A stretch of DNA of 58,541 nt from contig JBGAWK010000010.1 in NCBI GenBank assembly GCA_044227665.1, positions 1 through 58,541 on the forward strand, read 5' to 3'. The notes below the pieces were generated by a model. That model was not told the DNA's origin. It worked only from the letters and a program-made list of their open reading frames with translations, and ran no database searches. Shown piece by piece: positions 1 to 7,210 of the stretch (the first letter of the stretch is position 1; each line of letters begins with the position of its first letter). Both the position numbers and the translations under genes were made by a program. Source of the DNA: JBGAWK01 sp044227665. GTDB lineage: Bacteria > Bacteroidota > Bacteroidia > Chitinophagales > JADIYW01.

Positions 1-729
1 GCTACGACTACGTCACCGGGACCTGACAGTGTATATATAGATGGGACGACGAAGATGTCGAGTTTGAATGGATTGGGACTATCGCCCACCAACTATACGC
101 TGAGTGATCAGGTATCGTTCAGTTCGTTCAAGATGCACGGACCCAGCAATACGGGAGGTGCATTGCCGGTGACGCTGATGTACCTGAAAGCAAGGGGTAT
201 AGACAACAGCTATATACGCTTGGACTGGGCTACGGCATCGGAGTACGACAACAAGGGTTTTGAGGTAGAGCGCTCTGAAGATGGGCGTAGCTTTATCCTG
301 ATAGACTTTGTGAGCGGTGCAGGAACTACCAACGAGGTAGTAAACTATACAGACAATGACTATGCTGTAGAGCAGGGCATCACCTACTACTACCGTCTGA
401 AGCAAATAGACAACAACGGCAAGTACGAGTACAGCAATATCGTAACGGCAAGATTAGAAGGTGGCAGCGCACAAAGTGTGGATATATATCCCAATCCTGC
501 CCTCAGCGGCGCAGCGGTACAGGTGGAGATTATGACGGCAAGGGCCATGACGGCGAGCCTGAGGATATACGATGTATTGGGGAATGTGGTGAGTGCGGAG
601 AAGCTACAGTTGGGCAAAGGCATGAATAAGAATACATTGGGCGTTGGTGTGCTGGCAGCGGGTACATATATGGTATCTGTAATACTGGATGAGGAGGTGA
701 TTACCAAGAAACTCACTATTACAAAGTAA
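1..729 (+). CDS. C-terminal part of a T9SS-secreted surface protein (5' end outside window)
   Basis: The frame is open from the first base of the window, so this is the last 242 residues of a longer protein whose start lies upstream. The visible part holds a beta-sandwich-like segment of the kind often found just before T9SS tails (LDWATASEYDNKGFEVERS, then YYYRLKQID), followed by a YPNP motif at visible residues 163-166 and a short C-terminal domain ending in KKLTITK. This is the layout of the type A sorting domain that directs proteins through the Bacteroidota type IX system to the cell surface, where the tail is normally cleaved. The functional N-terminal domain is not visible, so no enzymatic role can be given. 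Confidence 0.85.
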   Translation, partial: ATTTSPGPDSVYIDGTTKMSSLNGLGLSPTNYTLSDQVSFSSFKMHGPSNTGGALPVTLMYLKARGIDNSYIRLDWATASEYDNKGFEVERSEDGRSFILIDFVSGAGTTNEVVNYTDNDYAVEQGITYYYRLKQIDNNGKYEYSNIVTARLEGGSAQSVDIYPNPALSGAAVQVEIMTARAMTASLRIYDVLGNVVSAEKLQLGKGMNKNTLGVGVLAAGTYMVSVILDEEVITKKLTITK

Positions 730-833
730 GATACAAGGAAGCATGCAAATAACCACAGAGTACAAAGTAAAAACATAAACGTATGAACTCAAGAATAAAC
801 AAAAACAACACAATAAAACAAAAACAAAATAAG

Positions 834-2396
834 ATGAAGAAATTATTTACAACATTAGTATGCGTAGCATTAGGAATGATAGCTACGAGAGTAGAGGGTC
901 AGCAGGTAGGCGTGAACACGAATACTCCGGATAGCTCTGCGGCATTTGAGGTCATGCAGAGTAGTACCAACGCCAAAGGCGTGGTGTTTCCAAGGATGAC
1001 GCAGGCAGAGCGCAGCACCATTACCAACCCGGCTACAGGATTGATTATCTACAATACGAGCATGTCTTGCTTGCAGATAAATGATGGGACACCTGCGAGT
1101 CCTATATGGAATTGTATAAGCGGTATAGCAGGTATCAAGCCCGGGGAGATAGCCACACTCAACTGTGCGAGTGCTACCCATGCCGGGACACTGACTATCT
1201 ATACTGCGGCGGCAGGTGTAACCTCCACTGTACCCTATACCGGTGGCGATGGGGGGCCTTATGGTTCTTATGCGATCCCTTCCACAGGAGTATTAGGGCT
1301 TACGGCAAATCTTACAGGCTCTAGTTTTGTAAACGGAAGTGGCAACCTTGTATATACTATTACCGGCACACCTACCTCTAATGGTACAGCAAGTTTTGCT
1401 CTGAATATTGGGGGACAAAGCTGTACGCTTACCCGTACAGTGAATGCACATCCATCTTCGAATGGTACTGCCATAGTATCGGCTTATGGCGGACCAGGAT
1501 GTACGGGCAATGGCATTATTACCGGAATATTGAAACAGAATGAAGCTGCCAGTGGACAAACTATGACTATATATGCCAATGTGACTACAGTAGGTACTTA
1601 TAACATAAGTGCTACCAATAGTGGGTTTACCTTCTCGGGCTCGGGTACATTTACAAGTACGGGCTGTCAGTTGATTACACTTACAGCCTCAGGTACACCT
1701 ACTACCTGTACCTCCGGAAGTGGATCTGTTCCCTTTACTACGAATACTACGCCCAGTGTGACGGCTAATGCTTGTGCTATAGTGTGTGCTACGCCACCTA
1801 CATACGTACAGATTACAGCATTATATGGAGGCAAAAAATGGCTGGATAGAAACTTGGGCGCTACGAATAGAAGTGACGTGAACATTGCTCTTGCACGTGG
1901 ATATCTATTTCAGTGGGGAAGACCCGACGATGGTCATGCCTATAGATCCTCAGGGACTACCACTACCCTCGCCACTAGCAATACGCCTACTACCTCCTGC
2001 TTTATCCTCAATAACGGGGACTGGAAGAGTACCGTGGATAATAACCTGTGGCAAGGGGTGAGTGGGGTGAACAATCCTTGTCCTGCCGGCTATAGATTGC
2101 CTACTCAGGCAGAGATATTGGCGAGCGGAAATAATTTCAATGTCTGTCAATCGTACCAAGCAAATAATTATTTTAATGCTTATGGTTGCGAACGCAATGG
2201 CACTACAGGCGTAATAGCAGGTGGTGGTGCAGGTTTGTATTCTTACGTATGGACAAGTGAATCTGTAAGCAATACAAACGCAAGGGCCGTACAATTTGGA
2301 GATGGAGGCGGTGGTTTCTGTGGCTATATTTTAAATTGGGGTTCTTATTCCATAATAAAAACAACAGGATGTAATGTGCGCTGTGTGCTAAATTAA
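834..2396 (+). CDS. Secreted FISUMP-domain protein
   Basis: A start at 834 is chosen because a clear signal peptide begins there (MKKLFTTLVCVALGMIA, cleavage near EGQ). An in-frame ATG at 783 would add 17 polar, Lys/Asn-rich residues ahead of it. The N-terminal segment (GVNTNTPDSSAAFEV, GVVFPRMTQAER, ATGLIIYNT) is a common Bacteroidota surface-protein opening. The middle contains Ser/Thr/Gly-rich repeats with ITGTPTSNGTASF-like units. The C-terminal ~190 residues match the Fibrobacter succinogenes major paralogous (FISUMP) domain: KKWLDRNLGA, YLFQWGRPDDG, NNPCPAGYRLPTQAE. It is probably a surface or extracellular protein; its ligand is unknown. No T9SS tail is evident. A terminator follows closely. 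Confidence 0.8.
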   Translation: MKKLFTTLVCVALGMIATRVEGQQVGVNTNTPDSSAAFEVMQSSTNAKGVVFPRMTQAERSTITNPATGLIIYNTSMSCLQINDGTPASPIWNCISGIAGIKPGEIATLNCASATHAGTLTIYTAAAGVTSTVPYTGGDGGPYGSYAIPSTGVLGLTANLTGSSFVNGSGNLVYTITGTPTSNGTASFALNIGGQSCTLTRTVNAHPSSNGTAIVSAYGGPGCTGNGIITGILKQNEAASGQTMTIYANVTTVGTYNISATNSGFTFSGSGTFTSTGCQLITLTASGTPTTCTSGSGSVPFTTNTTPSVTANACAIVCATPPTYVQITALYGGKKWLDRNLGATNRSDVNIALARGYLFQWGRPDDGHAYRSSGTTTTLATSNTPTTSCFILNNGDWKSTVDNNLWQGVSGVNNPCPAGYRLPTQAEILASGNNFNVCQSYQANNYFNAYGCERNGTTGVIAGGGAGLYSYVWTSESVSNTNARAVQFGDGGGGFCGYILNWGSYSIIKTTGCNVRCVLN

Positions 2397-2420
2397 AAAT
2401 AGTATATTAGGCATAAAACT

Positions 2421-2446
2421 AAGTCAGTGGGTAGTACCACTGACTT
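2421..2446 (+). terminator. Intrinsic terminator after the FISUMP gene
   Basis: Perfect 10-bp stem AAGTCAGTGG/CCACTGACTT with a 6-base loop, followed by CTGTTTTT. It lies 24 bases after the stop of the preceding gene. Confidence 0.8.
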
Positions 2447-2480
2447 CTGTTTTTAATACATACAATAAGTAGATTATATA

Positions 2481-3884
2481 ATGAGAACTCTACCAATTAT
2501 TATATTGTTCATAGGCTATAGCTGTTGCCTTATCGGGCAACAAACCCTACAGGGTACTTTCACAATGCTAAAAAGCGATACTTTATATCTAAAAGGATAT
2601 AAAGGTAGTGAAATATATACCATAGATAGCACTGCTACAGACACACAAGGCAGATTTAGTCTGAGGTTTATGCCTTCGGATTATGGGTTGGGCTATATTA
2701 CCACCACTGACGATAAAGTGCTATATGTGGTACTCAGTAATGAGAACACTACGCTGCAAGCACTGCACCCCGGCAATCCCGAAAGTATAGAAGTCATAGC
2801 CGGCAAGCAAAATCAATTGTTGCATTACTACGCAAAGGCATATCCACAAAATGCCAATGCACAAAATGCACTTAAATACTTGGAAAATATATACAGTACT
2901 ACTACGCTGCATAAGGAGCAACATATAGCTCTTCAATTTATAAAGAACGAGATAAAGCGGTTACAATTATCCGAACGACAATGGCTGGCGTCCTTGGACA
3001 GCAATAGTTTTCTTGCATGGTATCTACCCCATCGCAAATTGGCGACCTTGGCTGTCACCTTGCCCCAATCGGATAATACACTTGTGCCTGCTACCATAGA
3101 AGCATTCCGCAAATTGGATTACAATGACCCTCGATGGTATAAGAGCGACTTATATACAGATATGATAGAAAAACATTTTTATCTTATACAGCATAGCGAA
3201 GGCAGTATGGATACCATATATGAAAAGATGAAAATATCTATAGATGCTATATTGTCTTCATTGCAGCGTAATGACAAGAAGCTCAACGAGATGAGTATGT
3301 TTATGTTTAACTTGTTTGAGAAGCGCAGTCTGTTTACCGCATCGGAGTATCTGTCGCTGAAGCTCTTGTCACAGAAGCAGTGCAGCTTGGATGACAAGTT
3401 AGTCAATAATTTGGAATCCTATAGAAAGATGCGTGTGGGAAATACAGTGCCTAATATTCAAATTACCCATTTAGTACATGCCCCCGGATATACGGCTCAA
3501 GATGTGCCTAAAAGTCTGTATGATATTCCCAATAAATATAAGGTAGTAATATTTGCTGCCAGCTGGTGTGAAATGTGTATGGGAGAAATCCCCCAAATAC
3601 AGAAAGTATATGCAAAATACAAAGGCAAAGTAGATATAGAAATGTTGATGGTGTCATTAGATGGTATCAAAGAAGGATTTGACTTATTGGCTAGCTATTG
3701 CCCATTTATCAGTACTTGTGACTTGCTACAATGGGAAGGAAAGGCTGTAAAGGACTACTATATATCCGGAACGCCTACCATATACTTGCTGAATGAGAAG
3801 AATGAGATAATGCTAAAGCCTGTATCTGTGGAACACTTGGATGTGTATATAGAACAGGTTATACTGCCTGATACCCAAAATTAA
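2481..3884 (+). CDS. TlpA/ResA-like thioredoxin-fold protein, exported
   Basis: The protein has 467 residues. It starts with a signal peptide (MRTLPIIILFIGYSCCLIGQQ). The N-terminal ~110 residues resemble the DUF4369-type beta domain often fused to Bacteroidota thioredoxins (GTFTMLKSDTLYLKGYKG). A long helical middle follows. The C-terminal ~140 residues are a thioredoxin fold with the redox motif WCEMC (Cys363 and Cys366) and a cis-Pro segment (SGTPTIYLL). Family members act in the periplasm as disulfide reductants, for example in cytochrome c maturation. The Glu-Met between the cysteines is unusual compared with WCxPC, because the Pro is missing. The gene stands alone between two terminators, so its partner is unknown. 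Confidence 0.8.
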   Translation: MRTLPIIILFIGYSCCLIGQQTLQGTFTMLKSDTLYLKGYKGSEIYTIDSTATDTQGRFSLRFMPSDYGLGYITTTDDKVLYVVLSNENTTLQALHPGNPESIEVIAGKQNQLLHYYAKAYPQNANAQNALKYLENIYSTTTLHKEQHIALQFIKNEIKRLQLSERQWLASLDSNSFLAWYLPHRKLATLAVTLPQSDNTLVPATIEAFRKLDYNDPRWYKSDLYTDMIEKHFYLIQHSEGSMDTIYEKMKISIDAILSSLQRNDKKLNEMSMFMFNLFEKRSLFTASEYLSLKLLSQKQCSLDDKLVNNLESYRKMRVGNTVPNIQITHLVHAPGYTAQDVPKSLYDIPNKYKVVIFAASWCEMCMGEIPQIQKVYAKYKGKVDIEMLMVSLDGIKEGFDLLASYCPFISTCDLLQWEGKAVKDYYISGTPTIYLLNEKNEIMLKPVSVEHLDVYIEQVILPDTQN

Positions 3885-3997
3885 AGTATGACATCAGCAA
3901 CATAGCGGCAACGCCTATGAAGTACCGGTAGTGGAAAGGTTCGGCTGTACGCTGTATCAAAAGCTAAAAAATAAGACACCTATATATTTATTCACCG

Positions 3998-4024
3998 GCA
4001 GGGCGGCACTACGTGCCGCCCTGC
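3998..4024 (+). terminator. Strong intrinsic terminator after the thioredoxin gene
   Basis: Perfect 12-bp GC-rich stem GCAGGGCGGCAC/GTGCCGCCCTGC with a TAC loop, followed by TATTTTTATTTCTTTT. It separates the upstream surface genes from the AT-rich restriction island. Confidence 0.9.
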
Positions 4025-4044
4025 TATTTTTATTTCTTTTCCCG

Positions 4045-4200
4045 CATTGCGAACATCGTGAGGAATCTCGAAAGAAATATGGGCGAAGCAATTAGAGATT
4101 TATCCTATTTTCCTCACTGCGACACCCGAAAATTATAAAAAATCCTGCGAAACACAAATTCTATAGAGTTTGTGTTTCTCCTCAAAAAAAGTGAGGAAAA
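4045..4200. repeat. Nested inverted repeats upstream of the restriction-modification island
   Basis: The sequence GTGAGGAA occurs at 4058-4065 and 4191-4198 and in inverse orientation at 4110-4117. The outer pair TTTTCCTCAC (4108-4117) and GTGAGGAAAA (4191-4200) is a perfect 10-bp inverted repeat. It encloses a 30-base palindrome at 4149-4178 (arms GAAACACAAA and TTTGTGTTTC), whose central 10 bases also pair apart from one T-G wobble. An ATTGC (near 4045) and GCAAT pair also lies in this stretch. The 374-base gap between 3885 and 4258 holds this repeat and the preceding terminator and no coding sequence that I can support. Confidence 0.65.
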
Positions 4201-4258
4201 CAGGGAAAAGAAGAATTGAAACTGTAAATTTGCTAGACCCAAAATATATTGCGGACTA

Positions 4259-5182
4259 ATGACAGACAGAATACCAAAGCCATTTTTGAAATGGGCAGGA
4301 GGAAAAACACAGCTCATATCAGTGATAGATAGGTCATTGCCTTATGAAATAACTAAAAATAAATTCACATATATTGAACCTTTTGTTGGAAGCGGTGCGG
4401 TTTTATTTTGGATGCTGGCTAACTTTCCCAATATGAAAAAAGCAGTTATTAATGATATCAATCAGGACTTAATCAACACATATAAGACCATAGCTTCAAG
4501 ACCCAAACAACTAATTTCAATTCTAGAATCTTTGCAAGATGAATATTATTCTTTAGAAAATATACCCGAAGGGAAGAAAGAATACTACTATCGAATGCGA
4601 GAAAAATACAATACAAGAAAAAAAGAGCAAACCCAACAATCTGCTTTGTTTATTTTTCTCAATCGCACTTGTTTCAATGGACTATATAGAGTGAACAGAA
4701 AAAACGAATTTAATGTCCCGATGGGAAGTTATAAGAAGCCTACTATTTGTGATAAAGAAAATATTATGGCAGTGAGTGAAGCATTACAAAGAGTCGAAAT
4801 ACTATGTGGCGATTTTGAGCAAACATTACACTATGCACAGCAAAATTCTTTGTTTTATTTTGATCCGCCTTATAAGCCGTTGAGTGAAACGTCAAGTTTT
4901 AACTCTTATACAAAAGATGAATTTAACGACATTGAACAAATCAGACTGAAAGACTTTTGTTCAAAATTGGACTTATTAAATCACACTTGGATTTTAAGTA
5001 ATTCTGATGTGAAAGGTAAAAACGAGAACGATAATTTCTTTGACGACTTATATGCTGATTTCAACATTAAGAGAGTTGATGCACGCAGAAATATAAACGC
5101 AAATCCACAAAAGCGAGGAAAGTTAAGTGAATTATTAATTACAAATCAAATCGATAATCAAGAATATGTCAGAGCAATTTAA
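4259..5182 (+). CDS. Dam-type adenine-N6 methyltransferase (GATC, M1 of a DpnII-like system)
   Basis: The protein has 307 residues and is an alpha-class N6-adenine methylase, with the AdoMet-binding segment first and the catalytic motif later. The N-terminal FLKWAGGKTQL and EPFVGSGAVLF motifs and the DPPY motif at residues 202-205 (YFDPPYKPL) are the Dam/DpnM signature. Family members methylate adenine in GATC. The pairing with a DpnII-like nuclease directly downstream (17-base overlap with its start) supports GATC specificity and a protective role. The gene starts the island operon shortly after a long palindrome. Its base composition is visibly AT-richer than the flanking housekeeping genes. 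Confidence 0.9.
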   Translation: MTDRIPKPFLKWAGGKTQLISVIDRSLPYEITKNKFTYIEPFVGSGAVLFWMLANFPNMKKAVINDINQDLINTYKTIASRPKQLISILESLQDEYYSLENIPEGKKEYYYRMREKYNTRKKEQTQQSALFIFLNRTCFNGLYRVNRKNEFNVPMGSYKKPTICDKENIMAVSEALQRVEILCGDFEQTLHYAQQNSLFYFDPPYKPLSETSSFNSYTKDEFNDIEQIRLKDFCSKLDLLNHTWILSNSDVKGKNENDNFFDDLYADFNIKRVDARRNINANPQKRGKLSELLITNQIDNQEYVRAI

Positions 5183-6008
5183 ACTCTTCTTATCTCAATT
5201 ATCAGAGACTAACGCTACACTTGACTATTTCACAGACTTCAATAAAATAAAGGGCAACGTAAATAAAATTGCTATCAAACTCAACCAATTGAATTATTTG
5301 ATTGGTAAAGAAAATTTGAGAGAAGCAGTACATGAACTGTATGATGAAAACCCAAAAGTATTTGAAGTTTTGGATATTCTCATTGCAATACGCAAAAACA
5401 AAAACGCCAAAACGTTCAACAACAAAGGGGACATTGTTTTGCTTAACACTTACTTTAATACCGCTGAACTAATTATAGAATACATGCAAGAAACAGGTTT
5501 GGCTGAAGTTTTTAGAAATAAAAATGTGAAAAATCTTGTAGATTATGTTTTTGGAATAGAAGTAGGATTAGACACTAATGCAAGAAAAAACAGGGGTGGT
5601 GATAATATGTCCAAAGCAGTTTCGCTTATTTTTGACAAAGCAGGTATTTTTTATAAAAAGGAAGTAAATAATACGATTTTCCCAGAAATTATTAGTTTAG
5701 GAGCAGACGTAAAACGGTTTGATTTTGTAATAAAAACCAAAAAGAAAACGTATTTAATAGAAACCAATTTCTATAATGGAGGAGGTTCAAAACTCAACGA
5801 AACAGCAAGAGCATACTCTGATGTTGCTCCAAAAATAAACCAATATGATGGTTATGAGTTTGTTTGGATTACTGACGGACAAGGTTGGCTTTCTGCAAAA
5901 AACAAATTGGAAGAAGCGTTTAACATCATTCCGAGTATGTATAATCTCACAACTTTGAGCTCTTTTATTGAAAAAGTTAAAACAGAAAATGTATTAAACG
6001 AATGGTGA
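5166..6008 (+). CDS. DpnII/MboI-family type II restriction endonuclease
   Basis: The protein has 280 residues, close to the usual ~290 for DpnII. Recognisable family segments are GLDTNARKNRGG and, in the catalytic core, RFDFVIKTKKKTYLIETNFYN followed by GGGSKLNETARAY. The latter contains a PD-(D/E)xK-like arrangement (Asp of RFDF, then IETN). Enzymes of this family cut unmethylated GATC. The start overlaps the methylase gene by 17 bases and the stop overlaps the next gene by 7 bases, so the three genes are translationally coupled. Exact specificity is inferred from family and neighbours. Confidence 0.9.
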   Translation: MSEQFKLFLSQLSETNATLDYFTDFNKIKGNVNKIAIKLNQLNYLIGKENLREAVHELYDENPKVFEVLDILIAIRKNKNAKTFNNKGDIVLLNTYFNTAELIIEYMQETGLAEVFRNKNVKNLVDYVFGIEVGLDTNARKNRGGDNMSKAVSLIFDKAGIFYKKEVNNTIFPEIISLGADVKRFDFVIKTKKKTYLIETNFYNGGGSKLNETARAYSDVAPKINQYDGYEFVWITDGQGWLSAKNKLEEAFNIIPSMYNLTTLSSFIEKVKTENVLNEW

Positions 6009-6556
6009 AAACATTACCACACATGAAAGTCAAAGGGGCAGAACCTTTGGTTATTATAGAAATTAATGACACTTATATTCTTGGTGTATATCAAGGATCT
6101 CTATCGAATTATGACTTATTACTGCGATACAGACAAAAAGATGGCAAAAGTAAATCAGGATGGTCGAGAATAAGAACACCCAAACATATACATTGGGCAG
6201 TTGATGCAATTTTAAAAATGAATCACAATAGTATAGAAACAAAAAAGTTTCTAAACTTTTTAATTCAACAATGGGATAATCATATTACACCATTGAAATC
6301 CGATATAGAAAGAAGCAAGTTATTAAATGTGGAACTGTTGAAAAATGAAGCAAATTTGGAAGCAGCAAAATATCCGGCATTAGCAAATAAAGGAGAATAT
6401 TCTATAAAATTTCTCTATCTAATAGCTAAGCTATTGATGATACAAGAAAAAACAAATCTATCTACTGCTTATATGTTTAGAAATCTTTTAAAAGCACTAG
6501 AAGAACATAAGGACATATATAAAATTGTTCAAGTAGCGACTCATAGCAGAAGGTAA
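6002..6556 (+). CDS. Unknown protein embedded in the restriction operon
   Basis: I do not recognise this 184-residue protein. It overlaps the nuclease gene by 7 bases (ATGGTGA). The N-terminal third looks like beta strands (LVIIEINDTYILGVYQGS, then YDLLLRYRQKDG) with a basic, Trp-containing stretch (KSGWSRIRTPKHIHW). The rest is predicted to be mostly helical and charged (FLIQQWDNHI, KFLYLIAKLLMIQEK). No signal peptide, membrane segment or nuclease motif is visible. Its position between the nuclease and a decayed DpnA-like start suggests a role tied to the restriction system (accessory DNA binding, specificity or control), but this is inference only. Confidence 0.7.
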   Translation: MVKTLPHMKVKGAEPLVIIEINDTYILGVYQGSLSNYDLLLRYRQKDGKSKSGWSRIRTPKHIHWAVDAILKMNHNSIETKKFLNFLIQQWDNHITPLKSDIERSKLLNVELLKNEANLEAAKYPALANKGEYSIKFLYLIAKLLMIQEKTNLSTAYMFRNLLKALEEHKDIYKIVQVATHSRR

Positions 6557-6557
6557 A

Positions 6558-6625
6558 ATGATTTTACATTTTTCAAATCCGAAGATAAAAGCTTCTATGT
6601 CTTAAATGGTGATACGGTGGCACTT
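6558..6625 (+). pseudogene. Decayed 5' fragment of a second DpnA-like methylase gene
   Basis: Starting one base after the preceding stop codon, this stretch aligns with the first 69 bases of the intact DpnA-like gene at 7203. By hand, about 76% of bases match over the last 55 positions. One frame reads FFKSEDKSFYVLNGDT against YFKSDDKHFYLLHGDT in the intact protein. One base is missing near the start, so the ATG at 6558 is out of frame, and similarity stops after about 23 codons. The degree of divergence argues against a recent duplication and suggests a remnant of the original M2 gene of this operon. Confidence 0.7.
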
Positions 6626-6665
6626 TTGCTAATTAATAATGAGTTGTTAGAAATGTCCGAAAAAC

Positions 6666-6881
6666 TCAAAATTTCATTAATTCAGAAATTGAAATTTCAA
6701 GCCCATTAGAAATAGCTTCAATATTAATTAAGGAAGGATTTCTTTCTCCTCTTTCTACCATTCCAATATAATTTTTATGAAGACCTGATTTTGATGCAAA
6801 TTGTTCCTGTGTAAGACCTTTTTCGAGTCTTAAAGTTTTTATTCTACTACCGAATCGTATTAAAATTTCTTTATTCATCAA
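6666..6881 (-). CDS. Restriction-modification controller (C) protein, HTH XRE family
   Basis: This small 71-residue protein consists of a single helix-turn-helix domain: FGSRIKTLRLEKGLTQEQFA, then GLHKNYIGMVERGERNPSL, then IEAISNGLEISISELM. The segment around YIGMVERGERN is characteristic of C proteins of type II restriction systems, which bind operators as dimers and time expression of nuclease and methylase. It is transcribed divergently from the 84-residue gene and the DpnA-like methylase, with a short shared promoter region between them. Its 3' end lies close to the decayed methylase fragment. Confidence 0.85.
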   Translation of the reverse strand: MMNKEILIRFGSRIKTLRLEKGLTQEQFASKSGLHKNYIGMVERGERNPSLINIEAISNGLEISISELMKF

Positions 6882-6885
6882 AACA

Positions 6886-6932
6886 AAAAAACACTTATTG
6901 TGTGTTTTTTAATTGAAAAATCATTATCTTTG
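6886..6932 (+). promoter_or_regulatory. Promoter and putative controller-protein operator between C gene and M2 operon
   Basis: A 9-bp inverted repeat AAAAAACAC (6886-6894) and GTGTTTTTT (6902-6910) with a 7-base spacer sits next to a Bacteroidota-type -7 element TATCTTTG (6925-6932). A TGTG at 6901-6904, 20 bases upstream of the -7 element, could serve as the -33 element and would overlap the repeat. This arrangement fits an operator that covers the promoter. Binding by the C protein is inferred. Confidence 0.55.
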
Positions 6933-6955
6933 CAAAGGTAATAATTTGGTAGAAG

Positions 6956-7210
6956 ATGAGAGTAGAAATTAAAAATCAAAATTATAGCCCAATAAAAACA
7001 GCTACTTTGTTTAATTTTTTAGAAAATATCGAAGAAGGTACAATATGGGATTATTGTGGACTATCCGTAGAAATTGATCCGACTTTTGACTTTAAAGGTG
7101 ATAATGTTTTGGTAAGGTGGGTGGATATTATAGAAGGTTTTAATGATAAAATTATAGTAAATTCTCTGGAAGAATTCAGTCAAAATTTCCAACTCTATAA
7201 TAATGCTTAA
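6956..7210 (+). CDS. Small unknown protein, first gene of the C-regulated methylase unit
   Basis: An 84-residue acidic protein (many Glu and Asp) that I do not recognise. It starts 24 bases after the TATCTTTG promoter element, and its end overlaps the DpnA-like methylase start by 8 bases, so translation of the two is probably coupled. Visible segments include FNFLENIEEGTIWDY and LVRWVDIIEGFNDKI; no nucleic-acid-binding or membrane motif is apparent. The acidic character and position would fit a modulator of the controller protein or methylase, or simply a coupling leader gene, but neither is shown. Confidence 0.6.
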   Translation: MRVEIKNQNYSPIKTATLFNFLENIEEGTIWDYCGLSVEIDPTFDFKGDNVLVRWVDIIEGFNDKIIVNSLEEFSQNFQLYNNA

